DNA of 64,000 bases, from positions 62,001-126,000 of the forward strand of contig JAUXVI010000054.1 of NCBI GenBank assembly GCA_030680575.1, written 5' to 3'. Within the stretch, counting starts at the first letter, position 1. Each line of letters starts with the position of its first letter. Positions 54,199 to 64,000 of this stretch are shown here, piece after piece. Under the pieces are notes generated by a model. That model ran no database searches. It was not told where the DNA came from and saw only the letters and a list, made by a program, of their open reading frames with translations. The stretch comes from Hylemonella sp. (GTDB lineage Bacteria > Pseudomonadota > Gammaproteobacteria > Burkholderiales > Burkholderiaceae_C). The position numbers were made by a program, and so were the translations under genes.

Positions 54199-56211
54199 AT
54201 GAGTTTGCAGAACTTGGTACTGGAGGCATTTGCGCCTGGCAGCGTGCTGGCACGTGCTGTTGATGAGTTTCGGCTGCGATCAGGGCAAACCGACATGGCG
54301 CTGGCCGTCGCCCGGACGATAGAGCAGGGCGGGGCGTTGGTGGTCGAGGCCGGAACCGGCGTCGGCAAGACCTTTTCCTATCTGGTGCCGGCATTGCTCA
54401 GCGGTGAGCGGATTTTGCTGTCAACGGCCACCAAAACGCTTCAGGACCAGCTGTATGCGCGCGATTTGCCGCGCTTGATCACCGTTTTGGGGCTTCCGGT
54501 ACGGACCGCCTTGCTCAAGGGCCGCAGCAGTTATCTGTGTCTGCATCGCATGGAGCTGGCTCGTCATGGTGTTTCCGCACCAGAGCCCATGATCCTCCGG
54601 GCTTTGGCTCGGATCGAGATCTGGGCGCAGCAGACCCGGACCGGTGATCTGGCCGAGCTGCCCGGGTTGGATGAGCGGTCGCCTGTCATCCCGCTGGTGA
54701 CGTCCACGCGTGAGAACTGTCTGGGGAGCCAATGCCCGAAATTCCGTGAATGCCACGTCAATCTGGCGCGCCGTGAAGCACTGGCTGCGGATGTGGTGGT
54801 CATCAATCACCATCTGTTTTTTGCCGACCTGGCGGTACGAGAGTCCGGCATGGCCGAATTGCTACCGACGGTCAGGACGGTCATTTTCGACGAGGCGCAT
54901 CAGCTCAATGAAACTGGCGTCCAGTTTCTCGGCCGGCAACTCTCCACCGGGCAACTGCTGGACTTTGCCCGAGACATGCTGGCCTGCGGTCTGCAGCAGG
55001 CCAGAGGATTGGTTGACTGGTCACAGCGCGTGTCAGTGCTGGAGCGTGCTGCGCGGGATTTGCGCTTGTGCGTCGGACGTGCCTATCCGGGGACCAAGCT
55101 GGGGTGGACAGGGGCGGCACCAGGAGAGATCGAGCCGCAGTCATGGCGTGATGCCTTGTCGACCCTGCATCAGGCCTGCCTTGAGGCGACGGCCGCCCTG
55201 TCGACGGTCAGCGAAATCTCGCCGGATTTTGTGCGTTTGCAGGAGCGGGCCGAAGCGTTGACTGCTTTGACCGATTTTTTCACTCGCGATTGCGAAGTCG
55301 GCTCGGTACGTTGGCTGGATGTCGGCGGCCAGTTGCGTTTGGTGGAGTCGCCGTTGGATATCGCTGCGGCGGTGCAGAACCGGCTGCTGTCGCCGCCAGA
55401 GACGGCGGAAACCGGGAAGTCCTGGATTTTCACGTCCGCCACCCTGGGCGACGATGCTGCCTTGAGCTGGTTCACCGAGCCCTGTGGCCTGACGCAGGCC
55501 GAAATTCTGCAAGTGGACAGCCCGTTCGACTATCCGCAGCAGGCGGCTTTGTATGTCCCGGCGAATCTGCCCAAGCCGGCGGATCCGGCCCACAGCCAGC
55601 AGGTGGCAGCCTTGGTCGCCCGCATGGCGCCCCTGCTGGGCGGACGCACCCTGGTTCTGACTACCACCTTGCGCGCTTTGCGCGCCATCAGCGAAGCCCT
55701 GCAGGCGCATTTGCCGCCAGAGGCTGGCCTGCAGGTTCTGGCCCAAGGGCAATTGCCCAAGCGTGAGTTGATGACACGTTTTCGGCAAGGCGCCGAAGCC
55801 GGGCAATCGGGCTGCATTCTGGTGGCCTCAGCCTCGTTCTGGGAGGGGGTCGATATTCCAGGTGAAGCACTGCAACTGGTGGTGATCGACAAGCTGCCGT
55901 TTCCGCCGCCCAATGATCCGCTGGTGCAGGCGCGTGCCAAACGCCTGGAGGAGGCCCGGCGTAGCCCGTTCAATGACTATTTTGTGCCGGAAGCAGCCGT
56001 GGCACTCAAACAGGGGGCGGGACGTCTCATCCGGCGTGAGACGGACCGGGGTCTGCTGGTTCTGTGCGACACCCGTTTGCAGAGCATGGGTTACGGGCGC
56101 CGCCTGTTGGCGGCCTTGCCGCCCATGCGCAGGCTCAAGACCGAGGAAGAGGCGCAGGAGTTCCTGGCGTCTCTTACCAGAGCTTCCACCACGGATCTGA
56201 GTTCGACTTGA
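54199..56211 (+). CDS. ATP-dependent DNA helicase, DinG/YoaA type
   Basis: This 670-residue XPD-like helicase has Walker A VVEAGTGVGKTFSYLVPAL, the iron-sulfur cysteines Cys114, Cys174, Cys179 and Cys185 (ENCLGSQCPKFRECH), the DEAH box VIFDEAHQLNE and the motif VI region GAGRLIRRETDRG. It unwinds forks, R-loops or G-quadruplexes. Length and cysteine pattern favour YoaA/DinG. Its last 38 bases overlap the 3' end of bamD on the opposite strand. Confidence 0.93.
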   Translation: MSLQNLVLEAFAPGSVLARAVDEFRLRSGQTDMALAVARTIEQGGALVVEAGTGVGKTFSYLVPALLSGERILLSTATKTLQDQLYARDLPRLITVLGLPVRTALLKGRSSYLCLHRMELARHGVSAPEPMILRALARIEIWAQQTRTGDLAELPGLDERSPVIPLVTSTRENCLGSQCPKFRECHVNLARREALAADVVVINHHLFFADLAVRESGMAELLPTVRTVIFDEAHQLNETGVQFLGRQLSTGQLLDFARDMLACGLQQARGLVDWSQRVSVLERAARDLRLCVGRAYPGTKLGWTGAAPGEIEPQSWRDALSTLHQACLEATAALSTVSEISPDFVRLQERAEALTALTDFFTRDCEVGSVRWLDVGGQLRLVESPLDIAAAVQNRLLSPPETAETGKSWIFTSATLGDDAALSWFTEPCGLTQAEILQVDSPFDYPQQAALYVPANLPKPADPAHSQQVAALVARMAPLLGGRTLVLTTTLRALRAISEALQAHLPPEAGLQVLAQGQLPKRELMTRFRQGAEAGQSGCILVASASFWEGVDIPGEALQLVVIDKLPFPPPNDPLVQARAKRLEEARRSPFNDYFVPEAAVALKQGAGRLIRRETDRGLLVLCDTRLQSMGYGRRLLAALPPMRRLKTEEEAQEFLASLTRASTTDLSST

Positions 56212-56980
56212 AGCCTTGGCTCAGGTATTCGCTCTGAGGATAGTTTTTCTCAAGCACCCGTTTGCTGTCGTCACGCAGCTGCGGCATGTCGAGTGCCTCG
56301 TAGGACTTCACAAGAATGAACAGGGCCTCTTCAAGAGCCGGGGCACCTTGATAGTCGGTGAGGGCAAGCTGGGCGCGGTTGATGGCGGCCAGATAGGCGC
56401 CGCGCGAGTAGTAATAACGTGCCACATGCACTTCATACAAGGCCAGCGAGTTAACGATGTAACTCATGCGCAGTCGAGCATCGGTGGCGTAGCGTGATTC
56501 GGGAAACCGTGTGACCAGTTCCTTGAAGGATTCAAAAGACTCCTTGGCGGCCTTCTGGTCGCGCTCAGACAAATCCTGGCGCGTGATCGAGGAGAACATG
56601 CCCAGGTCATCGTTGAAATTGATGATGCCTTTGAGGTAGAGCGCATAGTCCAGGGCCGGGCTGGCAGGGTGCAGCTTGATGAAACGATCCAAGGTGGCAA
56701 GCGCCTGGGCCGGTTCCTGGTATTTGTAGTGGGCATAGGCCTTGTCGAGCTGCGCCTGCTGCGCCAGCGGTGTGCCTGCTGCACGGCCTTCCAGTTTTTC
56801 GAACAGGGGGATGGCCTTGTCGTAAGCTCCCGCACTGAGTTCGTCCTTGGCTTCGGCGTAGATCTTGTTCGGGCTCATGCTGGCCGTCTTGTCAACAGGC
56901 TTGGATGAGCATCCGGCGACCAGTACGGCTCCGGCTGCCAAGAGCAGGGTACTGACAACCGATAATTTGGTACGAAGCAT
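56174..56980 (-). CDS. bamD: Outer membrane protein assembly factor BamD
   Basis: This 268-residue lipoprotein has a signal peptide with lipobox LVAGC (Cys24) and five TPR-like units (SPNKIYAEAKDELSAGAYDK, HPASPALDYALYLKGIINFN, RYYYSRGAYLAAINRAQLAL). BamD is an essential partner of BamA in inserting beta-barrel proteins. The ATG at 56980 is the natural start; a longer frame upstream is antisense to rluD. The gene is divergent from rluD with a gap of only 15 bases, and its tail overlaps the helicase gene. Confidence 0.95.
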   Translation of the reverse strand: MLRTKLSVVSTLLLAAGAVLVAGCSSKPVDKTASMSPNKIYAEAKDELSAGAYDKAIPLFEKLEGRAAGTPLAQQAQLDKAYAHYKYQEPAQALATLDRFIKLHPASPALDYALYLKGIINFNDDLGMFSSITRQDLSERDQKAAKESFESFKELVTRFPESRYATDARLRMSYIVNSLALYEVHVARYYYSRGAYLAAINRAQLALTDYQGAPALEEALFILVKSYEALDMPQLRDDSKRVLEKNYPQSEYLSQGFKSNSDPWWKLW

Positions 56981-56995
56981 TAAGGCCACACTCTC

Positions 56996-58018
56996 TTGAA
57001 AGAATCTAGTTTGATTATATCGAGCCCCCCTGTTGACGAAGAGCTTGACGACAGCGCCGACAGCCCGGTTGACGCCGAGTTGCGCGAGTGGGTCGTGGAC
57101 GAGGCTCAGCACGGCATGCGCCTGGATCGTACCCTGGCTGAGTTGATCCCGGAGTTTTCCAGAAGCTACCTGCAGCAGTTGATCGAGGCCGGTGCGGTCA
57201 CTCAAAACGGAGCCCCCTTGTGCAAGCCGGCACTCAAGGTCCGGGCGGGGGAGCGTGGCGTCATCGAATTGCGGCCCACGCCCCAGAGCCAGGCTTTCAA
57301 GCCGGAGGCCATGCCGCTGCAGATCGTGTTCGAGGATCCGCACCTGTTGGTGCTCAACAAGCCGGCCGGACTGGTGGTTCATCCGGCGCCGGGCAACTGG
57401 TCCGGCACCTTGCTCAATGGCCTGCTCGCTCATGATGTGCAAGCGGCGCAATTGCCGCGGGCAGGCATCGTCCACCGCCTGGACAAGGATACCAGTGGGC
57501 TGATGGTCGTGGCTCGCAGCCGGGCGACGATGGACGCGCTGGTGCGACTGATTGCCCAGCGTGAGGTGAGTCGCCAGTATGTGGCCTTGGCGCATCAGGC
57601 CTGGCGTGGCCCGGTTCGTCGAGACGTGGATGCGCCGATTGGGCGCGACCCCCGCAATCGCTTGCGCATGTCGGTGGTTGACTTGGCGCGCCATGCTGGC
57701 AAGTTGGCGAAAACCAGCATCGAACTGCTTGCCAATTGTGACCAGGGCTGCTTGGTGCGGTGTACTTTGCATACCGGGCGGACGCACCAGATCCGGGTTC
57801 ACATGGCATCGATCGGTCACCCGTTGGTGGCTGACGAACTTTATGGTGGCGCTGCGGCAGCAGGGATGGAGCGGCAGGCTTTGCATGCCTTGCGCCTGTC
57901 GTTCGTCCATCCGGTGACGGGGCAAAACATGGTGTTTCGGGCACCGTTGCCGGATGATCTGCAGCAGGCCCTGCAGGCGTGGGGGCTGGGCTACAATGCC
58001 AATCAGGAAGACCCTTGA
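56996..58018 (+). CDS. rluD: 23S rRNA pseudouridine synthase RluD
   Basis: This 340-residue enzyme modifies U1911, U1915 and U1917 of 23S rRNA helix 69. It has an S4 domain (GMRLDRTLAELIPEFSRSYL) and the catalytic-Asp motif GIVHRLDKDTSGLMVVARSR, with HTGRTHQIRVHMASIGHP downstream. The frame begins at a TTG (56996, or 57011); no ATG fits. The pair with bamD in divergent orientation is conserved in betaproteobacteria. Confidence 0.95.
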   Translation: MKESSLIISSPPVDEELDDSADSPVDAELREWVVDEAQHGMRLDRTLAELIPEFSRSYLQQLIEAGAVTQNGAPLCKPALKVRAGERGVIELRPTPQSQAFKPEAMPLQIVFEDPHLLVLNKPAGLVVHPAPGNWSGTLLNGLLAHDVQAAQLPRAGIVHRLDKDTSGLMVVARSRATMDALVRLIAQREVSRQYVALAHQAWRGPVRRDVDAPIGRDPRNRLRMSVVDLARHAGKLAKTSIELLANCDQGCLVRCTLHTGRTHQIRVHMASIGHPLVADELYGGAAAAGMERQALHALRLSFVHPVTGQNMVFRAPLPDDLQQALQAWGLGYNANQEDP

Positions 58019-58111
58019 AGGCTTACCTCCGGCCCCGGCCCTTGCCGGGACGCCTTCGACCACAGGACGCACCAGTCCGTGGGTCGCACCTCGCTAACCA
58101 CCCTGATAGTC

Positions 58112-58132
58112 GCATCCTCAAGATGCTTTTTT
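58112..58132 (+). terminator. Terminator between rluD and scpB
   Basis: GCATC-CTCAA-GATGC followed by TTTTTT lies about 95 bases after the rluD stop and 17 bases before the scpB start. Confidence 0.7.
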
Positions 58133-58148
58133 CTGGACTCGCAAGACC

Positions 58149-58805
58149 ATGAATACGGCGGATGCCAAGCGTGTGCTGGAAACAGCCCTGATCTGCTCGC
58201 AGCAACCTCTGCAGGTACGGGATATGCGTACCTTGTTCAACGACGAGTTGGGGGTGGACACGATCAAACAATTGTTGCTTGAGATCCAGCAGGAATGGAC
58301 CTTGCGTGGCGTCGAACTGGTGTGCGTGGCCACCGGCTGGCGTTTCCAAAGTCGCCCTGACATGCGTGAATACCTGGATCGCCTGCATCCGGAAAAACCA
58401 CCGCGCTATTCGCGAGCGACGCTCGAAACACTGGCCATCATTGCCTACCGGCAACCCGTGACGCGCGGCGATATGGAAGATATTCGCGGCGTGACCATCA
58501 ATTCGCTGCTCCTCAAGCAGCTGGAAGACCGAGGCTGGATTGAGGTGATTGGTCACCGCGAGGCGGCTGGCCGGCCGGCGCTGTACGCAACGACCAAGCA
58601 CTTCCTCGACGACCTGGGGCTTGAGTCACTCGACCAGTTGCCGCTGATGGAAACGCCGGCGCAGCAAGCCGGCATGCTCGACATGCTGGGTGCGGCTCAG
58701 GAGTCTTTGCCGATGGATGCGTCGGATGTCGTGACTGAGCTTGAGCAGCCAGAGCCTGCTGGAGCCTCGGATGAACTCTTTGTATTGAGCGGAAATCAAC
58801 CATGA
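58149..58805 (+). CDS. scpB: Segregation and condensation protein ScpB
   Basis: This 218-residue winged-helix protein binds the ScpA kleisin and SMC or MksB to organise chromosomes. The family core is [40 protein letters not shown] and [20 protein letters not shown] followed by [15 protein letters not shown]. The C-terminal 50 residues are acidic and poorly conserved. It overlaps rluB by four bases; scpA is not next to it in this window. Confidence 0.94.
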   Translation: MNTADAKRVLETALICSQQPLQVRDMRTLFNDELGVDTIKQLLLEIQQEWTLRGVELVCVATGWRFQSRPDMREYLDRLHPEKPPRYSRATLETLAIIAYRQPVTRGDMEDIRGVTINSLLLKQLEDRGWIEVIGHREAAGRPALYATTKHFLDDLGLESLDQLPLMETPAQQAGMLDMLGAAQESLPMDASDVVTELEQPEPAGASDELFVLSGNQP

Positions 58806-60169
58806 GCGATCAAAACCCTTCAGCGCCCTTGCCGGCACCGGTCGGCGAGTCTGACGAAACTGAAGTCCCAAGAGCCGATAAGCCGTCTGAGGCGGGGGGC
58901 GCTAGGGTGAGCGATGCTGTCGAGGATTCTGCAGGTGCTTCGCTGTCTGGTGGGGCCAAAAAGGTCGCCCAAAGTGACCGCATTGGTGAGGCCGTCTACC
59001 GTTTTGAAGATGTGGTGTCCGGTCAGCTTGATGCTGATGAGGAATCGTCTGAGGTGACATTGGCACCCAAGCGGGTGCTGGCCCCCCAGGTGGAAACGCC
59101 CAAGCTTCATAAAGTGCTGGCACAGGCCGGCATGGGGTCGCGGCTGGAGATGGAGCAGCTCATCATGGAGGGGCGCATCTCGGTCAACAACGAGCCGGCC
59201 CATATCGGCCAGCGTATCCAGTTTGGCGACCACATCAAGGTCAATGGCAAGCCGGTGCGTTTTCGCATCGAACCGCCGCCGGCGCGTGTCATTGCTTATC
59301 ACAAGCCAGTGGGTGAGGTGGTCACGCATGACGACCCGCAAAATCGTCCCACTGTCTTTCGACGTTTGCCCAAGCTGGCTCAAGGCAAGTGGCAGTCAGT
59401 CGGCCGTCTGGATCTCAACACCGAGGGCTTGTTGTTGTTTACCAGTTCCGGTGAGTTGGCGAACAAGCTGATGCATCCGCGTTTTGGCCTGGAGCGTGAG
59501 TACGCTGTGCGCGTTCTCGGTGCGCTGAGCAAGGAGGAAAAACAGCGCCTGCTTGACGGGGTTCAGCTTGACGATGGCACGGCCCAGTTCGGGTCGATCG
59601 AGGACGGTGGTGGTGAGGGTTCGAATTGCTGGTACCGCGTCACCATTTCCGAAGGGCGCAACCGTGAGGTGCGCCGCATGCTGGAAGCCGTGGGGCATGC
59701 GGTCAGTCGCCTGATCCGCATCCGCTACGGTGCCATGATGCTGCCGCGTGGCCTCAAACGTGGTGCCTGGATGGAGCTCGATGAGGGCGACATCAAGGCA
59801 CTGATGCGCGCTGCGGATCGACGTGGCGAGTCAGGCGGCAATGCGGCTGGTGCTGCCGAAGGCGAGCGCGCCGATCGTCCTCAGCCGGCCGGCAAGCCGG
59901 GCGGTGGCGGTCGCAACAAGCGACGCGGTAACAACGGCAACGGGCCACGTGGTCAAGGCTCAGGTGCGAGCAATCCGGCGGCGCGCAAATCCCAGGGGCG
60001 TAAGGACCGTGGCGACCGCCCAAGTGGAGATGCCCAGCCAGACCCGATGAAGACGTCATTTGGCTACATCGGTGCCGACAGTTTTACGCGCCAGCGTCAA
60101 GGGCCGCGCCGCGATGGTGGCGGCGGAGGGGGTGGTGGCCAGCGCCGTGGTGGTGGGCGCGGCCGCTGA
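58802..60169 (+). CDS. rluB: 23S rRNA pseudouridine synthase RluB
   Basis: This 455-residue protein has an acidic N-terminal extension (about 1-95), an S4 domain ([20 protein letters not shown]) and the RsuA/RluB catalytic region with [20 protein letters not shown] (catalytic Asp), modifying U2605. The last about 120 residues are rich in Arg, Gly, Asn and Gln and end in repeated glycine and arginine ([10 protein letters not shown]), a likely disordered RNA-binding tail. The ATG overlaps the scpB stop (ATGA). Confidence 0.93.
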   Translation: MSDQNPSAPLPAPVGESDETEVPRADKPSEAGGARVSDAVEDSAGASLSGGAKKVAQSDRIGEAVYRFEDVVSGQLDADEESSEVTLAPKRVLAPQVETPKLHKVLAQAGMGSRLEMEQLIMEGRISVNNEPAHIGQRIQFGDHIKVNGKPVRFRIEPPPARVIAYHKPVGEVVTHDDPQNRPTVFRRLPKLAQGKWQSVGRLDLNTEGLLLFTSSGELANKLMHPRFGLEREYAVRVLGALSKEEKQRLLDGVQLDDGTAQFGSIEDGGGEGSNCWYRVTISEGRNREVRRMLEAVGHAVSRLIRIRYGAMMLPRGLKRGAWMELDEGDIKALMRAADRRGESGGNAAGAAEGERADRPQPAGKPGGGGRNKRRGNNGNGPRGQGSGASNPAARKSQGRKDRGDRPSGDAQPDPMKTSFGYIGADSFTRQRQGPRRDGGGGGGGGQRRGGGRGR

Positions 60170-60310
60170 TTGCCAGCGCCTGTGACGGCCGATAGGCTGT
60201 TTACAGAGGGGAATATTGGCCCGGGTCACGGGCTTGACTTCCTTACAGGTTAAAATCTAGGGCTTTGCCCAATGGGTAGAAACTGAACACCAATAACTCA
60301 GGAAAATCAC

Positions 60311-60736
60311 ATGTCTATCGAACGTACTCTTTCCATCATCAAGCCCGATGCCGTTGCCAAGAACGTGATTGGCCAGATCTATGCGCGCTTTGAAGCTGCC
60401 GGCCTGAAGGTTGTTGCCGCCAAGATGGCTCATCTGTCCCGCCGTGAAGCAGAAGCGTTCTACGCTGTGCACAAAGAGCGTCCCTTCTTCAAGGATCTGG
60501 TTGATTTCATGATTTCCGGCCCGGTGATGATCCAGGCGCTGGAAGGCGAAGGCGCCATTCTGAAGAACCGTGACCTGATGGGCGCGACCGATCCCAAGAA
60601 GGCTGCTCCCGGTACGATTCGCGCCGATTTCGCTGACAGCATCGACGCCAACGCAGTGCATGGCTCCGACGCTGCCGAAACGGCTGCTGTGGAAGTGGCG
60701 TTCTTCTTCCCCGGCATGAACGTTTATTCGCGTTAA
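60311..60736 (+). CDS. ndk: Nucleoside diphosphate kinase
   Basis: This 141-residue enzyme equalises nucleoside triphosphate pools through a phosphohistidine. It starts [20 protein letters not shown] and has the active-site motif [16 protein letters not shown] (His117). AGGAAAATCAC precedes the ATG. It lies at the head of the ndk-rlmN-pilW-rodZ-ispG group. A TTGACT at 60234-60239 upstream may belong to its promoter, but the spacing to the TAAAAT at 60251 is too short for a clean assignment. Confidence 0.97.
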   Translation: MSIERTLSIIKPDAVAKNVIGQIYARFEAAGLKVVAAKMAHLSRREAEAFYAVHKERPFFKDLVDFMISGPVMIQALEGEGAILKNRDLMGATDPKKAAPGTIRADFADSIDANAVHGSDAAETAAVEVAFFFPGMNVYSR

Positions 60737-60743
60737 ACATGAA

Positions 60744-61892
60744 ATGACGGCCAATCTGCTCGATTTTGACCTCGAGGGTTTGGCCCTTTTCTGCGAGCGG
60801 CTGGGGGAAAAGCGCTTTCGCGCCACCCAGCTGTTTCGCTGGATTCATCAAAAAGGGGCTTCCAGTTTCGGCGAAATGACCGATCTGGCGAAATCCCTGC
60901 GGGAGAAGCTTGCGACGACGGCCCATATCAAGGGGCTGGATGTCATCTCCCGGCAAATTTCCGCTGACGGCACCATCAAGTGGTTGTTTGATGTGGGCGA
61001 CGGCAACGCTGTCGAAGCAGTTTTTATCCCCGAGGAAGATCGCGGCACGTTGTGCGTGTCGTCCCAGGCTGGCTGTGCTGTGGGGTGTCGCTTCTGTTCC
61101 ACCGGCCACCAGGGCTTCAGCCGCAACCTGACAACCGGCGAGATCGTTGCGCAGCTCTGGTTCGCCGAGCATTTCCTGCGCGAGTATCTCGGGCGGCAAG
61201 ACCGCATCATCACCAATGTGGTGATGATGGGCATGGGCGAGCCACTGCAGAACTACAACGAATTGATTCCGGCCTTGCGCATCATGTTGGACGACCATGG
61301 CTATGGTCTATCGCGCCGTCGCGTGACGGTATCGACCTCGGGCGTGGTGTCGATGATGGATCGTCTGGCGCAGGATTGCCCGGTGGCGCTGGCCGTGTCC
61401 TTGCATGCTCCTAACGACGCTTTGCGTGACAACCTGGTTCCGTTGAACCGAAAGTACCCGATTGCCGAACTGATGGCGGCATGCAACCGCTATTTGGCCC
61501 ATGCGCCGCGCGATTTCATTACCTTTGAATACTGCATGCTCGACGGGGTGAATGACCAGCCCGAGCATGCTCAGCAATTGATTGCGTTGGTACGCCAGTA
61601 CGCGACCGGAGGCGTCTGGTGCAAATTCAATTTGATTCCCTTCAATCCATTCCCTCAGTCGGGACTGGTGCGCTCGCCGCAAAACCAGGTGCTCGCCTTC
61701 GCCAAAATCCTCTCAGATGCTGGTATCGTGACGACCGTGCGTAAAACACGTGGTGATGACATCGATGCGGCCTGCGGGCAATTGGCGGGTGATGTCAAGG
61801 ACCGAACACGGGTGGGTGAGCGAATCAGCCAACAGCGTACGGTGATGCTCAAGCCCGTGATGTCGCGAGACCGGAAATCGGAGGAGATGTAA
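60744..61892 (+). CDS. rlmN: Dual-specificity RNA methyltransferase RlmN
   Basis: This 382-residue radical-SAM enzyme methylates A2503 of 23S rRNA and A37 of some tRNAs. The iron-sulfur motif is [20 protein letters not shown], and [14 protein letters not shown] binds SAM. The second conserved cysteine near the C-terminus is in [12 protein letters not shown]. It starts seven bases after ndk and is followed after three bases by pilW. Confidence 0.96.
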   Translation: MTANLLDFDLEGLALFCERLGEKRFRATQLFRWIHQKGASSFGEMTDLAKSLREKLATTAHIKGLDVISRQISADGTIKWLFDVGDGNAVEAVFIPEEDRGTLCVSSQAGCAVGCRFCSTGHQGFSRNLTTGEIVAQLWFAEHFLREYLGRQDRIITNVVMMGMGEPLQNYNELIPALRIMLDDHGYGLSRRRVTVSTSGVVSMMDRLAQDCPVALAVSLHAPNDALRDNLVPLNRKYPIAELMAACNRYLAHAPRDFITFEYCMLDGVNDQPEHAQQLIALVRQYATGGVWCKFNLIPFNPFPQSGLVRSPQNQVLAFAKILSDAGIVTTVRKTRGDDIDAACGQLAGDVKDRTRVGERISQQRTVMLKPVMSRDRKSEEM

Positions 61893-61895
61893 GGC

Positions 61896-62729
61896 ATGAA
61901 AATGAGCGAGACAGGATCGCGGCGGATGGCCATGCGCTTTTGGGGCGCCTGTCTGGCACTGGTGGCCATCATGGGCCTGTCCGGCTGTGCCACCACGGGG
62001 GGCGGGCCGGCGAATGGGAACCATGCGGATATCGTGACGGATTCGGATGAGCCCGAGGTTCGCAAGCGGGCTCGCATTCGACTGGAATTGGCCATTGGCT
62101 ATTTCGAGCAGGGGCAGACCACCGTCGCCTTGGACGAAATCAAGCAGGCGTTGGTGGTGGATCCGGCATATGCCGAAGCCTACAACCTGCGCGGCCTGAT
62201 CTACATGCGCTTGAATGACCTGCGGCTTGCCGAGGAGAGCTTCCGCCGGGCCATGGCGCTCAACCCTCGCGATGCCAATGTGACGCACAACTATGGTTGG
62301 TTGCTGTGCCAGCAGGCGCGCTACACCGAGTCTTTCCAGGCCTTTACGCAAGCGATTGCCAATCCGACCTATGGCGGGCGTGCCAAGACCTGGATGGCTC
62401 AGGGCCTGTGCCAGGTCAGAGCCGGTCAACGGGCCGAGGCCGAGTACAGCCTGACCAAGTCCTATGAACTCGATGCTGCCAACCCCGTCACGGGCTACAA
62501 CCTGGCGACGCTGCTGTTCCAGCGAGGTGAGTTGGCGCGTGCCCAGTTCTACATTCGACGCCTCAACAACAGCGAGATGGCGAATGCAGAGTCCTTATGG
62601 CTCGGAATCAAGATCGAGCAGCGTTTGAATAACCGTGAGGCCAGAGAGCAACTGGCAGCACAACTCAAGAAGCGCTACCCACAGTCGCGCGAAGTCGAGG
62701 CCTATGAGCGAGGGGCATTCAATGAGTGA
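61896..62729 (+). CDS. pilW: Type IV pilus biogenesis/stability lipoprotein PilW (PilF)
   Basis: This 277-residue lipoprotein has a signal peptide with lipobox GLSGC (Cys31) and about six TPR units, for example ELAIGYFEQGQTTVALDEIK, EAYNLRGLIYMRLNDLRLAE and NVTHNYGWLLCQQARYTESF. PilW/PilF pilots the secretin PilQ to the outer membrane. Its end overlaps rodZ by eight bases. The rlmN-pilW-rodZ-ispG order is usual in the group. Confidence 0.94.
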   Translation: MKMSETGSRRMAMRFWGACLALVAIMGLSGCATTGGGPANGNHADIVTDSDEPEVRKRARIRLELAIGYFEQGQTTVALDEIKQALVVDPAYAEAYNLRGLIYMRLNDLRLAEESFRRAMALNPRDANVTHNYGWLLCQQARYTESFQAFTQAIANPTYGGRAKTWMAQGLCQVRAGQRAEAEYSLTKSYELDAANPVTGYNLATLLFQRGELARAQFYIRRLNNSEMANAESLWLGIKIEQRLNNREAREQLAAQLKKRYPQSREVEAYERGAFNE

Positions 62730-63675
62730 GGAGCCAGAACTGGTGCAGGAAACCGAAGCATCCACCGTGGGTGACGTTGTGGCTCCGCAGGCCACAGCGG
62801 GTGAACTGCTGCGTCAGGCGCGTGAGGCAGCCGGTCTGCATGTGGCGGCCCTGGCGGTGTCCATGAAGGTGCCGGTCGAGAAGCTGGAGGCCTTGGAGGC
62901 CGACCGGCTCGACCAGCTGCCGGATGCGGTGTTTGTACGGGCCCTGGCTTCCAGCGTCTGCCGGACGCTGAAAATTGATCCAACCCCTGTGTTGGCGTTG
63001 TTGCCGCAGACGACGGCACCCCAACTCCGGCCCGATGAGTGGGGCATCAATGCACCGTTTCGTGCGCCGGGTGATGCGACGGCAATGTCGCTGCGAGATC
63101 AAATCTCTCGCCCGGGTGTGCTGGCGGCCCTGGCGATCCTGGCGGCGGCACTGGTACTGATCTTCTTCCCTTCCATGGAGCGAAAGGAAGTCACCTCGTC
63201 CGAGGTGGTGCTTGCCACATCGACGCCGGCCAATGAGGCGACGCCAGCGCCAGGGCCGACCGAGAAGCCTGCTGATCAGCCTCTTCCTGCGCCGACGGCT
63301 CCAGCACTGGCTCCGGTTGAGCCGCCGGTCGCGTCTCCGGTACCGCCTGCAATCGTTGTGCCGCCTGTGGTGGCAACGCCAGCGCCGCCGGCGCCCGTCA
63401 GTGCTGCCGTGGCAGCACCTCAGGGTGGGGCGCCTGGCAATGGTGTGCTGGGCCTCAAGGCACGCGGGCCGTCCTGGGTCGAGGTCACGGATGCGCAAGG
63501 CGTGATCCAGCTGCGCCGTACGTTGGCGACTGGCGAAACGGTGAATGTTTCGGGTGCGTTACCTCTGTCGGTGGTGATCGGGCGTGCCGATGTCACAGAA
63601 GTCCAGGTACGAGGGAAACCGTTCAATCTGGACACCATTGTTCGCGAGAATGTGGCCCGTTTCGAGGTGAAGTAA
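62722..63675 (+). CDS. rodZ: RodZ-like helix-turn-helix membrane protein
   Basis: This 317-residue protein has an N-terminal HTH_25 domain ([20 protein letters not shown], then [20 protein letters not shown]), one transmembrane helix (about 130-150, [18 protein letters not shown]), a long Pro/Ala-rich periplasmic linker (about 160-240) and a DUF4115 domain at the end ([20 protein letters not shown]). RodZ links MreB to the cell-wall elongation machinery. The start ATG overlaps pilW; the longer frame upstream is not supported. Confidence 0.9.
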   Translation: MSEEPELVQETEASTVGDVVAPQATAGELLRQAREAAGLHVAALAVSMKVPVEKLEALEADRLDQLPDAVFVRALASSVCRTLKIDPTPVLALLPQTTAPQLRPDEWGINAPFRAPGDATAMSLRDQISRPGVLAALAILAAALVLIFFPSMERKEVTSSEVVLATSTPANEATPAPGPTEKPADQPLPAPTAPALAPVEPPVASPVPPAIVVPPVVATPAPPAPVSAAVAAPQGGAPGNGVLGLKARGPSWVEVTDAQGVIQLRRTLATGETVNVSGALPLSVVIGRADVTEVQVRGKPFNLDTIVRENVARFEVK

Positions 63676-63676
63676 G

Positions 63677-64000
63677 GTGCAGCCCTGTTTTCCGATTGAT
63701 CAGGCTGCGCCGAAAGCGCGCCGCACACGTCAGGTTCCCGTGAGTTGGGGCGCGCGTGTTGTCACCGTGGGGGGTGATGCGCCGGTGCGCGTTCAATCCA
63801 TGACCAACACCGACACGGTGGATGTCATCGGGACGGCGATCCAGGTCAAGGAACTGGCCCTGGCCGGCTCCGAGATGGTGCGTCTCACGGTCAACACACC
63901 GGAAGCCGCACAGGCCGTGCCGCATATTCGCGAGCAGCTCGACCGCATGGGCATCGATGTGCCCCTGATTGGCGACTTCCATTACAACGGCCATACCTTG
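63677..64000 (+). CDS. ispG: 4-hydroxy-3-methylbut-2-enyl diphosphate synthase IspG, 5' part
   Basis: The gene starts with GTG at 63677, one base after the rodZ stop, and runs off the right edge after 108 codons. The enzyme makes HMBPP from MEcPP in the isoprenoid (MEP) pathway using a 4Fe-4S cluster. Family motifs visible are [43 protein letters not shown] and [13 protein letters not shown]. The iron-sulfur cysteines lie beyond the window. Confidence 0.93.
   Translation, partial: MQPCFPIDQAAPKARRTRQVPVSWGARVVTVGGDAPVRVQSMTNTDTVDVIGTAIQVKELALAGSEMVRLTVNTPEAAQAVPHIREQLDRMGIDVPLIGDFHYNGHTL

Noticed and set aside
56981-58072. A long N-terminal extension of the bamD frame antisense to rluD
   Set aside because: The BamD lipoprotein signal peptide begins at 56980 and the extension is the complement of rluD.
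60234-60256. TTGACT and TAAAAT as the ndk promoter
   Set aside because: The spacer is only 11 bases, too short for a standard sigma-70 promoter; no better pair was found.

Overview
The window is chromosomal DNA of a GC-rich betaproteobacterium, most probably of the order Burkholderiales and close to the Comamonadaceae. Three things point there: the recognisable housekeeping neighbourhoods (rpsF-priB-rpsR-rplI-dnaB, bamD/rluD, scpB-rluB, ndk-rlmN-pilW-rodZ-ispG), the ppsR/ppsA divergent pair, and a short two-hairpin dispersed repeat that I remember from Comamonadaceae genomes. About 67 genes are supported. I saw no rRNA, tRNA, CRISPR array, prophage or transposase.

Layout. 1-2,300: 3' end of rlmD, a small lipoprotein, a Bax-inhibitor-1 membrane protein and a GlcG/HbpS-type protein. 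2,350-8,830: an iron block of two minus-strand units, tonB-exbB-exbD-hemP and a siderophore receptor with piuC and an FMN oxidase. Each unit has a Fur-box-like operator, and the two operators agree at 17 of 19 bases. 9,040-12,490: ppsR and ppsA. 12,570-14,864: a DUF4212-symporter fusion. 14,949-17,994: ribosomal proteins with priB and dnaB. 18,047-19,753: PIN-PhoH ATPase. 20,279-26,374: a split DUF4212 + symporter system with a TPR protein, a DUF294 nucleotidyltransferase and an exonuclease. 26,520-34,188: bcp, alaA, hom-thrC and a molybdenum-cofactor operon (mobB-moeA-moaD-moaE). 34,202-34,622: a large imperfect palindrome. 34,741-37,338: clpB.

37,340-42,660 is the accessory-looking stretch. 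A LysR-Bug-FAD oxidoreductase cassette is bracketed by two copies of the clpB 3' end plus terminator, and next to it lies an AT-richer orphan P-loop ATPase. After it come a histone-deacetylase-like amidohydrolase (42,666-43,598), then a c-type cytochrome cluster with SHP, diheme cytochrome c and cytochrome b, divergent from a PepSY protein and a two-component system (43,739-48,745). The rest is mostly housekeeping: yebC, a MOSC protein, GST, PP2C phosphatase, a DinG-type helicase, bamD, rluD, scpB, rluB, ndk, rlmN, pilW, rodZ and the 5' part of ispG.

The most unusual signals are: (i) a 49-bp two-hairpin element in five copies plus a probable partial one, which lies in frame inside rlmD and supplies the stop codons of phoH and of a sensor kinase; (ii) the about 420-bp palindrome before clpB; (iii) the duplicated clpB tail around a metabolic cassette; (iv) two paralogous symporters, one fused and one split, both carrying an EF-hand-like loop; (v) the SHP cytochrome locus; and (vi) the orphan ATPase.
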